Assembly (NCBI RefSeq): GCF_030651625.1
Contig: NZ_JAUSCF010000030.1
Location: 62,001-126,000 of the forward strand
DNA: 64,000 nucleotides
Source of the DNA: Hydrogenophaga sp.
Lineage (GTDB): Bacteria; Pseudomonadota; Gammaproteobacteria; Burkholderiales; Burkholderiaceae_C
Direction: 5' to 3'
The notes beneath the pieces are model-generated. The model made no database searches and had not been told where the DNA came from. It was given only the letters and a program-made list of their open reading frames with translations. Position 1 is the first letter of the stretch. The number at the start of each line of letters is the position of its first letter. A program made the translations under genes and the position numbers. This document shows, in pieces, positions 54,460-63,160 of the stretch.

Positions 54460-55962
54460 ATGAATGTCCCCTCAACCCCTGTGCAGGTCAACCAGAGCGA
54501 ACGCGCCGTGCGCCAGAGCACGGTGGTCAGTGCGCTGCAGGCGGTGCTGCCTGCGCATGCGCTCCTGTGGCACAACGAGGACACGACGCCTTACGAATGC
54601 GACGGTCTGACCGCCTACCGGCAACGGCCGCTGGTGGTGGCTCTGCCCGAGACCGAAGACCAGGTGGCCGCCGTGCTCAAGGTCTGCCATGCGCTGGACG
54701 TGCCCGTGATCGCCAGGGGCGCGGGAACCGGCCTGTCGGGTGGCGCCATGCCCCATGCGATGGGCGTGACCTTGGCACTGGCCAAGTTCAACCGCATCTC
54801 GCGGATCGACCCGCGCGCCAGAACCGCCGTGGTGCAGGCCGGCGTTCGCAACCTGGCCATTTCGGAGGCCGCTGCACCTCACGGTCTGTACTACGCGCCC
54901 GACCCGAGCAGTCAGATCGCCTGCACCATTGGCGGCAACGTGGCCGAAAACTCCGGTGGCGTGCATTGCCTTAAATACGGCCTGACGCTGCACAACGTGC
55001 TGCAGGTGCGGGGTTTCACGGTGGAAGGTGAACCCATCACCTTCGGTGCTGAAGCGCTCGACACGCCGGGTCTGGATCTGCTCTCGCTGGTGATTGGCAG
55101 CGAGGGCATGCTGGCCGTGATCACCGAGGTCACCGTCAAGCTGGTACCCAAGCCGCTGCTGGCGCGCTGCATCATGGCCAGTTTCAACAATGTGCGCAAA
55201 GCCGGCGATGCGGTGGCTTCGGTCATTGCTGAAGGCATCATCCCGGCGGGGCTGGAGATGATGGACAAGCCCATGACCGCTGCAGTGGAAGACTTCGTGC
55301 ACGCGGGCTACGACCTGAATGCCGAAGCGATCCTGCTGTGCGAGAGCGACGGCACACCCGAAGAGGTGGAGGAAGAGATCGGCCGCATGAGCGCCGTGCT
55401 GCGCCGATGTGGCGCCACCGCCATCGCGGTCAGCCGCGACGAGGCCGAGCGGCTGCGTTTCTGGAGCGGCCGCAAGAACGCCTTTCCCGCCAGCGGGCGC
55501 ATCAGCCCCGACTACATGTGCATGGACTCGACCATCCCGCGCAAACGCCTGGCCGACATCCTGCTCGCCATTGCCGAGATGGAAAAGAAATACCGGCTGC
55601 GTTGCGCCAACGTGTTTCATGCCGGCGACGGCAATCTGCACCCGCTGATCCTTTTCGACGCGAACGATGCCGATCAATTGCATCGCTGCGAGCTCTTTGG
55701 TGCCGACATACTGGAAACCAGTGTGGCCATGGGGGGCACAGTGACCGGAGAACACGGCGTGGGTGTGGAAAAGCTCAACAGCATGTGCGTGCAGTTTTCC
55801 GCCGAAGAGAATGCTCAAATGTTCGCAGTGAAGCGCGCTTTTGATACCAATGGCCTACTGAATCCCGGCAAGGTGATCCCCACCTTGCAACGTTGTGCTG
55901 AATACGGAAAGATGCTGGTGCGCGGAGGACAGCTGGCGCACCCGGAACTGCCCCGTTTCTGA
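54460..55962 (+). CDS. glcD: FAD-linked oxidase, GlcD type
   Basis: A 500-residue flavoprotein of the glycolate oxidase / D-lactate dehydrogenase subunit D group. FAD-binding domain about 55-235: RPLVVALPETEDQVAAVLKVC, VIARGAGTGLSGGAMP and IACTIGGNVAENSGGVHCLKYG. C-terminal catalytic domain: CANVFHAGDGNLHPLI and GGTVTGEHGVGVEKL, with histidines of the substrate/metal site. ATG 54460 is chosen; the frame upstream is antisense to the Hsp20 gene. glcE/glcF are not next to it, so the symbol rests on the protein type. Confidence 0.9.
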   Translation: MNVPSTPVQVNQSERAVRQSTVVSALQAVLPAHALLWHNEDTTPYECDGLTAYRQRPLVVALPETEDQVAAVLKVCHALDVPVIARGAGTGLSGGAMPHAMGVTLALAKFNRISRIDPRARTAVVQAGVRNLAISEAAAPHGLYYAPDPSSQIACTIGGNVAENSGGVHCLKYGLTLHNVLQVRGFTVEGEPITFGAEALDTPGLDLLSLVIGSEGMLAVITEVTVKLVPKPLLARCIMASFNNVRKAGDAVASVIAEGIIPAGLEMMDKPMTAAVEDFVHAGYDLNAEAILLCESDGTPEEVEEEIGRMSAVLRRCGATAIAVSRDEAERLRFWSGRKNAFPASGRISPDYMCMDSTIPRKRLADILLAIAEMEKKYRLRCANVFHAGDGNLHPLILFDANDADQLHRCELFGADILETSVAMGGTVTGEHGVGVEKLNSMCVQFSAEENAQMFAVKRAFDTNGLLNPGKVIPTLQRCAEYGKMLVRGGQLAHPELPRF

Positions 55963-56012
55963 GGGTCATATTCACCGTTGCTTTCACACCCGCTGGGGTA
56001 AAGTGGTGTGAG

Positions 56013-59000
56013 ATGAGCGCACTTCACCCTCCGCCGGACAGCCGTTCTTCGTCTTCAGCCGTTGAGACGAAGCTGTCGGTGCGCGAAAGAGCCATGCTGA
56101 TGGAGGTGGAAGCCCTCCGCGCAGAGAATGCCTACCTGCGAGGCCACTATGCCCAGCAACTGACCGGCACGCTGCAAGACCCTGTCGACCTGCAAGCCGG
56201 GTCCTCCTCCGCGCCACTGCCACTGCCGCTGGAGGCCACGTTGTCGCTGGGGGACGACCACGCGCCCGGCATTGCCCCCCTGGAGTACAGGGCAGTTTTC
56301 TCCGCTTTGTCCACCCTGTTTCCAATCGGGATCTTCCGGATCGATCACATGGGCGTGCTGACACACGTCGACGATCAGCTCAAGGCCATTTTTTCGCTGG
56401 AGCAGACCGACTTTCCTCACTTCGGCTGGCTGGAGCGCGTGCACCCGGAAGACCTGGACAGGGTGCGGCAGACATGGGATGAGGGCATCAGGCTGGTGCA
56501 GGAGCGCAGTATCGAGTTCCGGATCGTGAAGCCGGACGGCTCCCTGGCGCACTTACTGGCGAACACCGTCCCCCAAAAAGACGACCAGCACCGTTTGACT
56601 GGCCAACTGGGCTTCATGCTGGACATCAGCCGCATCCGCGCCATTGAAGCCGACGCGCAGATCAAGGACGAGCTCAACCATCAGATCATCGCCAGCACCA
56701 TCGACTGCACCAAGGTGCTCGCTCTGGATGGCCGTCTGCAGCAGATCACGGCGCAGGGCTGTCGGTTGATGGAACTGGACAACGCCGACCAGGTGCGTCA
56801 GGGCGACTGGACCAACTGGTGGCCAGGCGAAGGCCGACAGCTCGCGCGGGCAGCGGTCGAGAGTGCCCGCAAGGGTGAAAGCGCCAAATTCGTGGCGTTT
56901 GGCTACACGTTCAAGGGTTCCCCCAAGTGGTGGGACACCGTGATCTCGCCGATCCGTGATGCGCACGGCACCCCGGTGATGCTGCTGGCGGTCTCACGCG
57001 ACATCACCGAATCACATCAACAGCAGGAAGAAATCCGTCGGCTCAATGAAGGACTCGAGACGCGCGTGCGCCAGCGCACCGAAGAACTCGATCAGGCCAA
57101 CCAGCGCATTCGCCAGACGCTGGCAGACACGCAGGCTCTGTACGACCAGGCACCTTGCGGCTACCACTCGGTTGATGCCGATGGACTGTATGTGCTCATC
57201 AACCAGACCGAACTGGACTGGCTGGACTACGCGCGCCACGAAGTCGTGGGCAAGCGCCGCTTTCGCGACCATGTCGCGCCCGAACACCTGGACATGGTGA
57301 AGGACCGCTTGCGGCGCCTGAAGCTGAGGGAGAAACTCGAAACTGTTGAGATCGACCTGCTCCGCCGCGATGGCAGCCGCTTCACAGTTCTGCTCAGCAG
57401 CACCGCTGTGTACGATGAACACGGCGTGTTCGTGCGCACGAACAACACACTGGTGGATGTCTCCGAGCGCAACGCCGCCAGCAGGGCGCTGGCCGAACAA
57501 CGCAACTTGCTGCAGACCATCACCGACCGCGTTCCTGTCCAGATTGCTTTCTTCGATCGCGATCTGATCTGCCGCTTTGCCAACGCCAGCTACGCCCGGT
57601 GGTTGGGAAATGATTCGCAGCAACCGGTGGGTCTGCACCTGAGTCAGATCGCCCGCCCGGAAAACTACGAGAGCACCCGGGATCGTCTCGCCGCAGCCCT
57701 GGCCGGACACTCGCAACGCTTTGAAGGCGAAAGAGAGTTCCCGGACGGCAACCGTTTTTATGCCAGCATCGAATACACGCCGTACCTGAACCACGGCGAA
57801 GTGCAGGGCCTCATCATCCAGATGCTCGACATTTCCGACCGCAAGGCCTCAGAAGATCAGGTGCGTGGCGTCAATGCTCGGCTGCAGGAGGCACTGTCAC
57901 AGGCGCAGTCGCTCTACAACCAGGCGCCTTGTGGCTACCACTCGCTGGACATCAACGGCATTTTTGTGTCGATCAACGACACCGAGCTGGAGTGGTTGGG
58001 CTACTCCCGTGAAGAAGTGGTTGGCAAGCTGGGGTTCAAGGACGTGATCCGGCCGGAGAACAATGCGCTGCTGGGGTCTCGGCTGCAGCGGCTGGTTGAC
58101 GATGGCGTGCTCGAGGCTGCCGAATACGACGTGCAGAGACGCGACGGCACTGTCTTTCCTGCACTGATTTCCTCTTCTGCCGTGCGCGACGAGACGGGGC
58201 GCTTCCTGCGCAGCAACACCACCGTGGTCAATATCTCGCAACGCAAGCAGGCCGAACTGGCACTGGAACACAACCAGCGGTTCCTGCAAGCAATCACCGA
58301 CCATGTGCCCGGCCTGATCGCCTACGTCGATGCATCGCTCCGGTTCCGCTTCGCCAATGCCGAACACCTCCATGTGTACGGCATGGACCCCCAGCAGATC
58401 ATTGGCATGCACATGAGCGAGTGCGTGCCACCCGACGCCTGGCAAGACATCGCACCGCGCATTCAGGCTGCGGCAAATGGCTCTCCACAGCGATTTGAAG
58501 CGTGGCGCACAACAGTCTCGGGCACACCGATGTACATCAGCGCCACCTATCTGCCAGACATGCATGCCGGGCACGTGCAGGGCGTGTTCATCCAGATCAT
58601 CGACATCACCGAGCGAAAAAGGGTCGAGGAACGCGTCAAGGGGCTCAACGAAGAGCTGGAAACCCGTATCAAGGAACGATCGGCCGAATTGCTCGAAAGT
58701 GAGCAGCGGTTCCGGATGATGGTGGACAACCTGCGCGATTACTGCATCTTCTTCATGGATGCGCAGGGCCTGATCACCGACTGGACCGACAGTGCCCAGC
58801 GGCTGGAAGGCTACTCGCCCTCTGAAATGCTGGGACGCCACTATTCGGTGCTCTTCGACAGCTCCTCGCCAGAAATTGCGCAGAGCCAGGCGAGCCAGAC
58901 GCTGAGGCTTGCAGCGTCCCGAGGACAACACGACATCAGCAACTGGCATGTCCGCAAGGATGGTTCGCGCTACTGGGCGCAGTCGCTGCTGATCGCGCTG

Positions 59001-59870
59001 CGGGAAGCCAATGGCGAGTTGAGGGGTTTCGCCAAGATCAACCGCGACATGTCGGATGCCAAGCGGCTGGACGACCTGATGCGCAACATCAACGACGAGT
59101 TGGAAAACCGCGTTACCGAGCGCACCGAGCAATTGCTCGCCGCCAACCGGGACCTGGAGTCTTTCTCGTATTCGGTATCGCACGACCTCCGGTCGCCTCT
59201 GCGTCACATTTCCAGTTTTGTGAGCCTGCTGGAAGAGCACATGGGCGATCAGCGCGACGAGGTGGCTTCCAGGTACCTGAACACCATCGGCAACTCGGCG
59301 CGTCACATGAGCCAGCTGATCGATGGCCTGCTCGCTTTCTCGCGCCTGGGTCGCGCCGCGGTCAATGTCACGCCGGTTGACCTGGCCATGCTGGTCGACA
59401 CCGTGGTCAGTCAGATCGCACACGACACCGAAGGTCGGGTCGTGGACTGGGTGATTCCACCAGACCTGCCGGTGGTGCATGGCGACGCCCTGTTGTTGCG
59501 CGAAGTCTGGGCCAACCTGCTGGGCAATGCATTCAAGTATTCAAGGCCGCGGGAGCGCGCCATCATTGAAGTGGGCTGGAGCGTGGATCCTGCGGTCGGC
59601 TACACCTTCTTTGTGAGAGACAACGGCGTCGGTTTTGATCCAAAATACGCCCAGAAGCTGTTTGGCGTCTTTCAGCGCCTCCACCGAGCGTCTGATTTTG
59701 AAGGAACCGGTATCGGCCTGGCCCTGGCGCGGCGCATCGTGGAGCGACACGGGGGCAGCATCTGGGCCGAGAGTCAGCTCGGGGTGGGCAGCGTGTTTTA
59801 TTTTTCACTTCCTTTTGAAAGTGCGCAAATCATCGAGTCCCCCCGTGACTCGGGGTTCGCGGCGTTATGA
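56013..59870 (+). CDS. Seven-PAS sensor histidine kinase
   Basis: A 1285-residue soluble kinase. After a short coiled start, seven PAS domains lie at about 91-215, 225-345, 374-490, 494-615, 632-745, 752-875 and 899-1020. The third-fourth and fifth-sixth PAS pairs are near copies (LYDQAPCGYHSVDADGLYV versus LYNQAPCGYHSLDINGIFV), offset by 258 codons. The HisKA domain with H1057 (FSYSVSHDLRSPLRHI) is of the phytochrome-associated type. HATPase: WANLLGNAFKYS near 1165 and GTGIGLALARRI near 1231. There is no receiver. Its stop overlaps the next gene as ATGA, which supplies the receiver. Confidence 0.93.
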   Translation: MSALHPPPDSRSSSSAVETKLSVRERAMLMEVEALRAENAYLRGHYAQQLTGTLQDPVDLQAGSSSAPLPLPLEATLSLGDDHAPGIAPLEYRAVFSALSTLFPIGIFRIDHMGVLTHVDDQLKAIFSLEQTDFPHFGWLERVHPEDLDRVRQTWDEGIRLVQERSIEFRIVKPDGSLAHLLANTVPQKDDQHRLTGQLGFMLDISRIRAIEADAQIKDELNHQIIASTIDCTKVLALDGRLQQITAQGCRLMELDNADQVRQGDWTNWWPGEGRQLARAAVESARKGESAKFVAFGYTFKGSPKWWDTVISPIRDAHGTPVMLLAVSRDITESHQQQEEIRRLNEGLETRVRQRTEELDQANQRIRQTLADTQALYDQAPCGYHSVDADGLYVLINQTELDWLDYARHEVVGKRRFRDHVAPEHLDMVKDRLRRLKLREKLETVEIDLLRRDGSRFTVLLSSTAVYDEHGVFVRTNNTLVDVSERNAASRALAEQRNLLQTITDRVPVQIAFFDRDLICRFANASYARWLGNDSQQPVGLHLSQIARPENYESTRDRLAAALAGHSQRFEGEREFPDGNRFYASIEYTPYLNHGEVQGLIIQMLDISDRKASEDQVRGVNARLQEALSQAQSLYNQAPCGYHSLDINGIFVSINDTELEWLGYSREEVVGKLGFKDVIRPENNALLGSRLQRLVDDGVLEAAEYDVQRRDGTVFPALISSSAVRDETGRFLRSNTTVVNISQRKQAELALEHNQRFLQAITDHVPGLIAYVDASLRFRFANAEHLHVYGMDPQQIIGMHMSECVPPDAWQDIAPRIQAAANGSPQRFEAWRTTVSGTPMYISATYLPDMHAGHVQGVFIQIIDITERKRVEERVKGLNEELETRIKERSAELLESEQRFRMMVDNLRDYCIFFMDAQGLITDWTDSAQRLEGYSPSEMLGRHYSVLFDSSSPEIAQSQASQTLRLAASRGQHDISNWHVRKDGSRYWAQSLLIALREANGELRGFAKINRDMSDAKRLDDLMRNINDELENRVTERTEQLLAANRDLESFSYSVSHDLRSPLRHISSFVSLLEEHMGDQRDEVASRYLNTIGNSARHMSQLIDGLLAFSRLGRAAVNVTPVDLAMLVDTVVSQIAHDTEGRVVDWVIPPDLPVVHGDALLLREVWANLLGNAFKYSRPRERAIIEVGWSVDPAVGYTFFVRDNGVGFDPKYAQKLFGVFQRLHRASDFEGTGIGLALARRIVERHGGSIWAESQLGVGSVFYFSLPFESAQIIESPRDSGFAAL

Positions 59871-60358
59871 CCATGAACAAAAATGCAGAAGCCATCTTGC
59901 TGGTCGAAGACAATCCGGACGATGCCGAACTCACGAGGCTGGCCCTGGCCAGACACGGCCTGGATGGTCGTGTCACGCACGTCTCTGATGGCATGCAGGC
60001 GCTCGACTACCTTTACCGGCGCGATGCCTATGCGCATCGATCCGGTGGCAATCCCATTCTGGTCCTGCTGGACCTGAAAATGCCATTGCTGGACGGGATC
60101 GGGGTGCTCAAGGAAATCAAGGGTTCCAGTCAGCTGCACAACATCCCTGTGGTGGTGCTGACCTCATCCACCGAACCCAGCGACTTGCAGCGCGCCTATG
60201 ACGCGGGCACCAACGCCTACATTGCGAAACCCACCGAGTTCTCCCAGTTCCTGGGAGCCATGAAGCACGTCTGCGAATTCTGGGTCAACATCAATCAGAC
60301 AGCACCCCAGGTGGCAGGTGCAGGGATGCGCCCTTCCAGCTTCGGCGAATTGAACTGA
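59867..60358 (+). CDS. Rcp1-like single-domain response regulator
   Basis: A 163-residue receiver-only protein. Acidic residues in ILLVEDNPDDAELTRLAL, phospho-acceptor D69 (LVLLDLKMPLLDG), Thr in VVVLTSSTEP and Lys in AYIAKPTEFSQF. The NPDDAELTRLAL start and the insertion before the D69 strand (YRRDAYAHRSGGNP) are typical of Rcp1-type partners of phytochrome-like kinases. It overlaps the upstream kinase by 4 nt. No output domain. The convergent carboxyltransferase ends 31 nt downstream. Confidence 0.93.
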   Translation: MTMNKNAEAILLVEDNPDDAELTRLALARHGLDGRVTHVSDGMQALDYLYRRDAYAHRSGGNPILVLLDLKMPLLDGIGVLKEIKGSSQLHNIPVVVLTSSTEPSDLQRAYDAGTNAYIAKPTEFSQFLGAMKHVCEFWVNINQTAPQVAGAGMRPSSFGELN

Positions 60359-60389
60359 GAGTCACTGAAGGCCCTTGACTCATGACACC

Positions 60390-62222
60390 TCACCAGGTGT
60401 CGATGAAGCGGCCGCGCGGCGCCTCATCCACTCGCGCGCTCTGTAATCCCTTTGAAATCCACTGCCGGGTCTGCGCCGGGTCAATGACCGCATCGATCTC
60501 CAGCGTTGCAGCCATCTGCATGGCTTCGCCATTGGCGACCTGCTGGGCCAGCAGGCGCTGAAACAGGCCCTCGCGCTCCGGTCCGGCGGGCAGCGCTTCC
60601 AGCTCCTTTCGGTAGCCCAGGCGCACGGCACCTTCAAGACCCATTGCGCCGAACTCCCCGGTCGGCCAGGCCACATTGAAAACAGGGGCGTGAAAACCGC
60701 CAGCGGTCATGCCCATGGCACCCAGGCCATACCCTTTGCGCAAGACCACGGCAAACACAGGCACACGCAGATGCGCCGCCACGACGAACAACCGGCTGAC
60801 GTGCCGCACCTGCGCCCTGGCTTCGGCCGCCGGACCCACCATGAAGCCCGGGGTGTCCACAAAGCTCACCACCGGCAGGCCATGCGCGTTGCAAAGCTGG
60901 AGGAAGCGCGCCGCCTTGTCGGCCGCGTCGGCATCAATGGCGCCGCCCAGGTGCATGGGGTTGTTCGCCAGCACACCCACGGATCGGCCTTCAATGCGCG
61001 CCAGCGCGGTGTGGATGCCTGTGCCGAACCCTGTGCGCAAAACCAGCAAGCTGCCGACGTCCACCGTGCCCTCCACCGCCAACAGGCTGTCGTAGACCCG
61101 CAACCGGTTTTCCGGTACCACCTCCCTCAACCGCGTGGTGTCAGGTGCCGACCACTCGGCGGCGTGTCCCTGGAAAAATGACAGGTAGTGACGTGCCACC
61201 TCGACAGCGCACGCTTCATCTTCCACCAACAGATCGATCACGCCATTGGCATGCTGCACGGGACTCGGTCCGATGTCTTCAGGGCGGAAGCGGCCGAGGC
61301 CCCCGCCTTCGACCATGGCGGGTCCCCCCATGCCGATGTTGCTGGAGCGGGTGGCGATGATGACATCGCTGCAACCCAGCAGCGCCGCGTTGCCCGCGAA
61401 GCAGCGCCCTGCGGCAATGCCCACCACGGGGACCTGCCCGGAAAGCCTGGCCATCGCCGCGAACGTGCCCACGTGCAGGCCGGCGACGATGGGCATATCG
61501 GTGTCGCCGGGCCGGCCACCACCGCCCTCGGCAAACAGGACAACGGGCAAGCGTTGCGCCAGGGCAATGCCCAGCATGCGATCTGTCTTCTGATGGTTGC
61601 GCATGCCCTGCGTGCCGGCCAGCACGGTGGCGTCGTAAGCCATGACCACGGTGCGGGCGCGCGCCTCACCAAAGACCGATCCGTTGACCGAACCGATGCC
61701 GGTGACCATGCCATCGGCTGGCGTGTTTGCAATCAGGTCTTCTTCACTGCGGCGACCGCGCTGCGCCGCCACCGCCAGGGCGCCGTACTCCAGGAAGCTC
61801 CCTTGGTCGCACAACGCACCGATGTTTTCCCGCGCGGTGCGCAAGCCCTGCGCTCGGCGACGTGCAACCGCCTCAGGGCGTGCGGCGTCCTCCGTCAACG
61901 CGAGGCGGTTGCGCAAGCGCTGAAGATCGAACCGAAGTTCGGGGTCTTGAGGCAGCTCTGGAGCGTCTGCCTCAAGGTGCAGATCAGACAACGGTGCACC
62001 CGCCTGCAGAAGCTGCCCACTCACCAACACTTCACCGGAAGTAACCGCGTCACCGACATCCACATGCAGAACGGTCACTTGAATCGCGCGATCTGCCCTT
62101 ACCTCGTGTTCCATCTTCATGGATTCGAGCACAACGAGCAGGGCACCGGCTTGCACGCTATCGCCGGGTTTCACCAGCCATTCAATGACTTGGGCAGACA
62201 AGGGGGAGCGCATGTCGATCAT
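60390..62222 (-). CDS. Acyl-CoA carboxylase: N-terminal biotinyl domain fused to carboxyltransferase
   Basis: A 610-residue protein. The first ~70 residues are a biotinyl domain, with K36 in VLESMKMEHEV as the biotinylation site and ALLVVLE. The rest is an acyl-CoA carboxyltransferase: ARENIGALCDQGSFLEYG, VNGSVFGEARARTVVMAYDATVLAG-type strands, FAEGGGGRPGDTDMP, and FVDTPGFMVGPAAEARAQVRH in the second half. Biotin-dependent carboxylases usually keep the biotinyl domain on the biotin-carboxylase chain, so its N-terminal fusion here is unusual. No biotin carboxylase gene is in the window. ATG 62222 is chosen; TTG 62228 and ATG 62213 are alternatives. Confidence 0.88.
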   Translation of the reverse strand: MIDMRSPLSAQVIEWLVKPGDSVQAGALLVVLESMKMEHEVRADRAIQVTVLHVDVGDAVTSGEVLVSGQLLQAGAPLSDLHLEADAPELPQDPELRFDLQRLRNRLALTEDAARPEAVARRRAQGLRTARENIGALCDQGSFLEYGALAVAAQRGRRSEEDLIANTPADGMVTGIGSVNGSVFGEARARTVVMAYDATVLAGTQGMRNHQKTDRMLGIALAQRLPVVLFAEGGGGRPGDTDMPIVAGLHVGTFAAMARLSGQVPVVGIAAGRCFAGNAALLGCSDVIIATRSSNIGMGGPAMVEGGGLGRFRPEDIGPSPVQHANGVIDLLVEDEACAVEVARHYLSFFQGHAAEWSAPDTTRLREVVPENRLRVYDSLLAVEGTVDVGSLLVLRTGFGTGIHTALARIEGRSVGVLANNPMHLGGAIDADAADKAARFLQLCNAHGLPVVSFVDTPGFMVGPAAEARAQVRHVSRLFVVAAHLRVPVFAVVLRKGYGLGAMGMTAGGFHAPVFNVAWPTGEFGAMGLEGAVRLGYRKELEALPAGPEREGLFQRLLAQQVANGEAMQMAATLEIDAVIDPAQTRQWISKGLQSARVDEAPRGRFIDTW

Positions 62223-62340
62223 GCGCAAGATTCTGCGACGGTCCGGCAGTGGCTGGGGTCAATCTTGCGACAGGGAGCGCATACGACGTCCAGTCAGACT
62301 AGTTGCTCCACCTCGCAGCCACGACCCACGACGCATGCAA

Positions 62341-62413
62341 CGGTCCCATCCAGGGGAACCGCCGAGTCGGCTTTGCCGGACGGCCAGTGCCGCCCCCTAG
62401 GAGGTGGCGCGAA
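62341..62413. repeat. Family A repeat, copy 5 (partial)
   Basis: GAGTCGGCTTTGCCGGACGGCC and GCCGCCCCCTAGGAGGTGGCGCGAAGCG follow the family A block order. It is a second, degenerate unit next to copy 6, in the same orientation. Confidence 0.6.
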
Positions 62414-62430
62414 GCGAGGGTTACTCATGC

Positions 62431-62532
62431 TGCGGCGCGAAATGCCTCTTCCAGAGATGCCGTGGAACCGGCTTTGCCGGGCCACTGGTATCGCCCCCTT
62501 GGGGTGACGCGAAGCGGCGCGGGGGGGAGTTT
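62431..62532. repeat. Family A post-stop repeat, copy 6
   Basis: CCGTGGAACCGGCTTTGCCGG, then GGTATCGCCCCCTTGGGGTGACGC and GAAGCGGCGCGGGGGGGAG. The end lies about 8 nt from the stop of the minus-strand RRM-like gene (62539). Confidence 0.7.
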
Positions 62533-62538
62533 CATCTC

Positions 62539-62847
62539 TCAGTCGTACATGTTGGAGTCGGCCCACTGGGATGAAGGCCCGTCATCGTCGGAAGTCACAG
62601 CCACATTCAGATTGAGCACAAACACGACTTCTCCCCCGAATCGCCCCACGCCCAAGGTCTTCATGAGCTGCTGCTCCTGCTCCGGACGTTCCATGCGCAG
62701 GAAGCAGATCGCCTGCTTGGTTCCCTCGTGCATGGCGGTGAGAATGTCCAGCCGGGTGATGCGGCCGAACTCGCTGCACAGCTGGTGCAACGAAGACTTC
62801 AAGCTGGCCACATCGCTGTGGCGCCGGAGTTCTGCAAGCGCGGTCAT
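62539..62847 (-). CDS. Small RRM-like protein
   Basis: A 102-residue protein. The middle fits a ferredoxin-like/RRM pattern: LCSEFGRITRLDILTAMHEG followed by KQAICFLRMERPEQEQQLMKTL, that is, helix-strand-strand-helix. The tail is acidic and polar (SDDDGPSSQWADSNMYD). RNA binding is plausible but unproven. ATG 62847 has a weak AGGGGT upstream; TTG 62853 is also possible. It is divergent from the PAS protein at the right edge. Two family A repeats follow its stop. Confidence 0.72.
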   Translation of the reverse strand: MTALAELRRHSDVASLKSSLHQLCSEFGRITRLDILTAMHEGTKQAICFLRMERPEQEQQLMKTLGVGRFGGEVVFVLNLNVAVTSDDDGPSSQWADSNMYD

Positions 62848-62853
62848 GGTCAA

Positions 62854-63160
62854 TCTACCCCTGATGAATCCTGTGTGGAGCCGCCTGACTTGAAGTGTTC
62901 AACCGCAAGAGAAGCGTTAAGCGGATATTAGTACATGCGCTACAAAAAAACACATCTTTGCAACAACTTTGCATGTGACAAATTACCAGCTATTCGGCCT
63001 GACACTTGATAGGCTGGCGAATCGGGCAAGGAAGCCTTTTCGGCCAGCTTTCAAATGGGTGACCAGGCCTCCTTCACCCAGCAGACACTAGGAGCCTGCT
63101 CTTTGACCTGCCTTCAATGTGCTACCCCGGGCGCACTGCCTGTGACAAATCGAGACTTCC
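62854..63160. other. AT-rich divergent regulatory region
   Basis: About 300 nt between the RRM-like gene and the PAS protein, markedly more AT-rich than its surroundings at 62930-63010. It holds GCGTTAAGCGGATATTAG and an A-run CTACAAAAAAACAC. A TGCAA-N5-TTGCA inverted repeat near 62966-62980 could be an operator. No gene is seen. Both flanking genes probably have promoters here. Confidence 0.5.

Noticed and set aside
60359-60389. Terminator between the Rcp1-like and carboxyltransferase genes
   Set aside because: Only a weak GAGTCA/TGACTC pairing is present, without a T-run.
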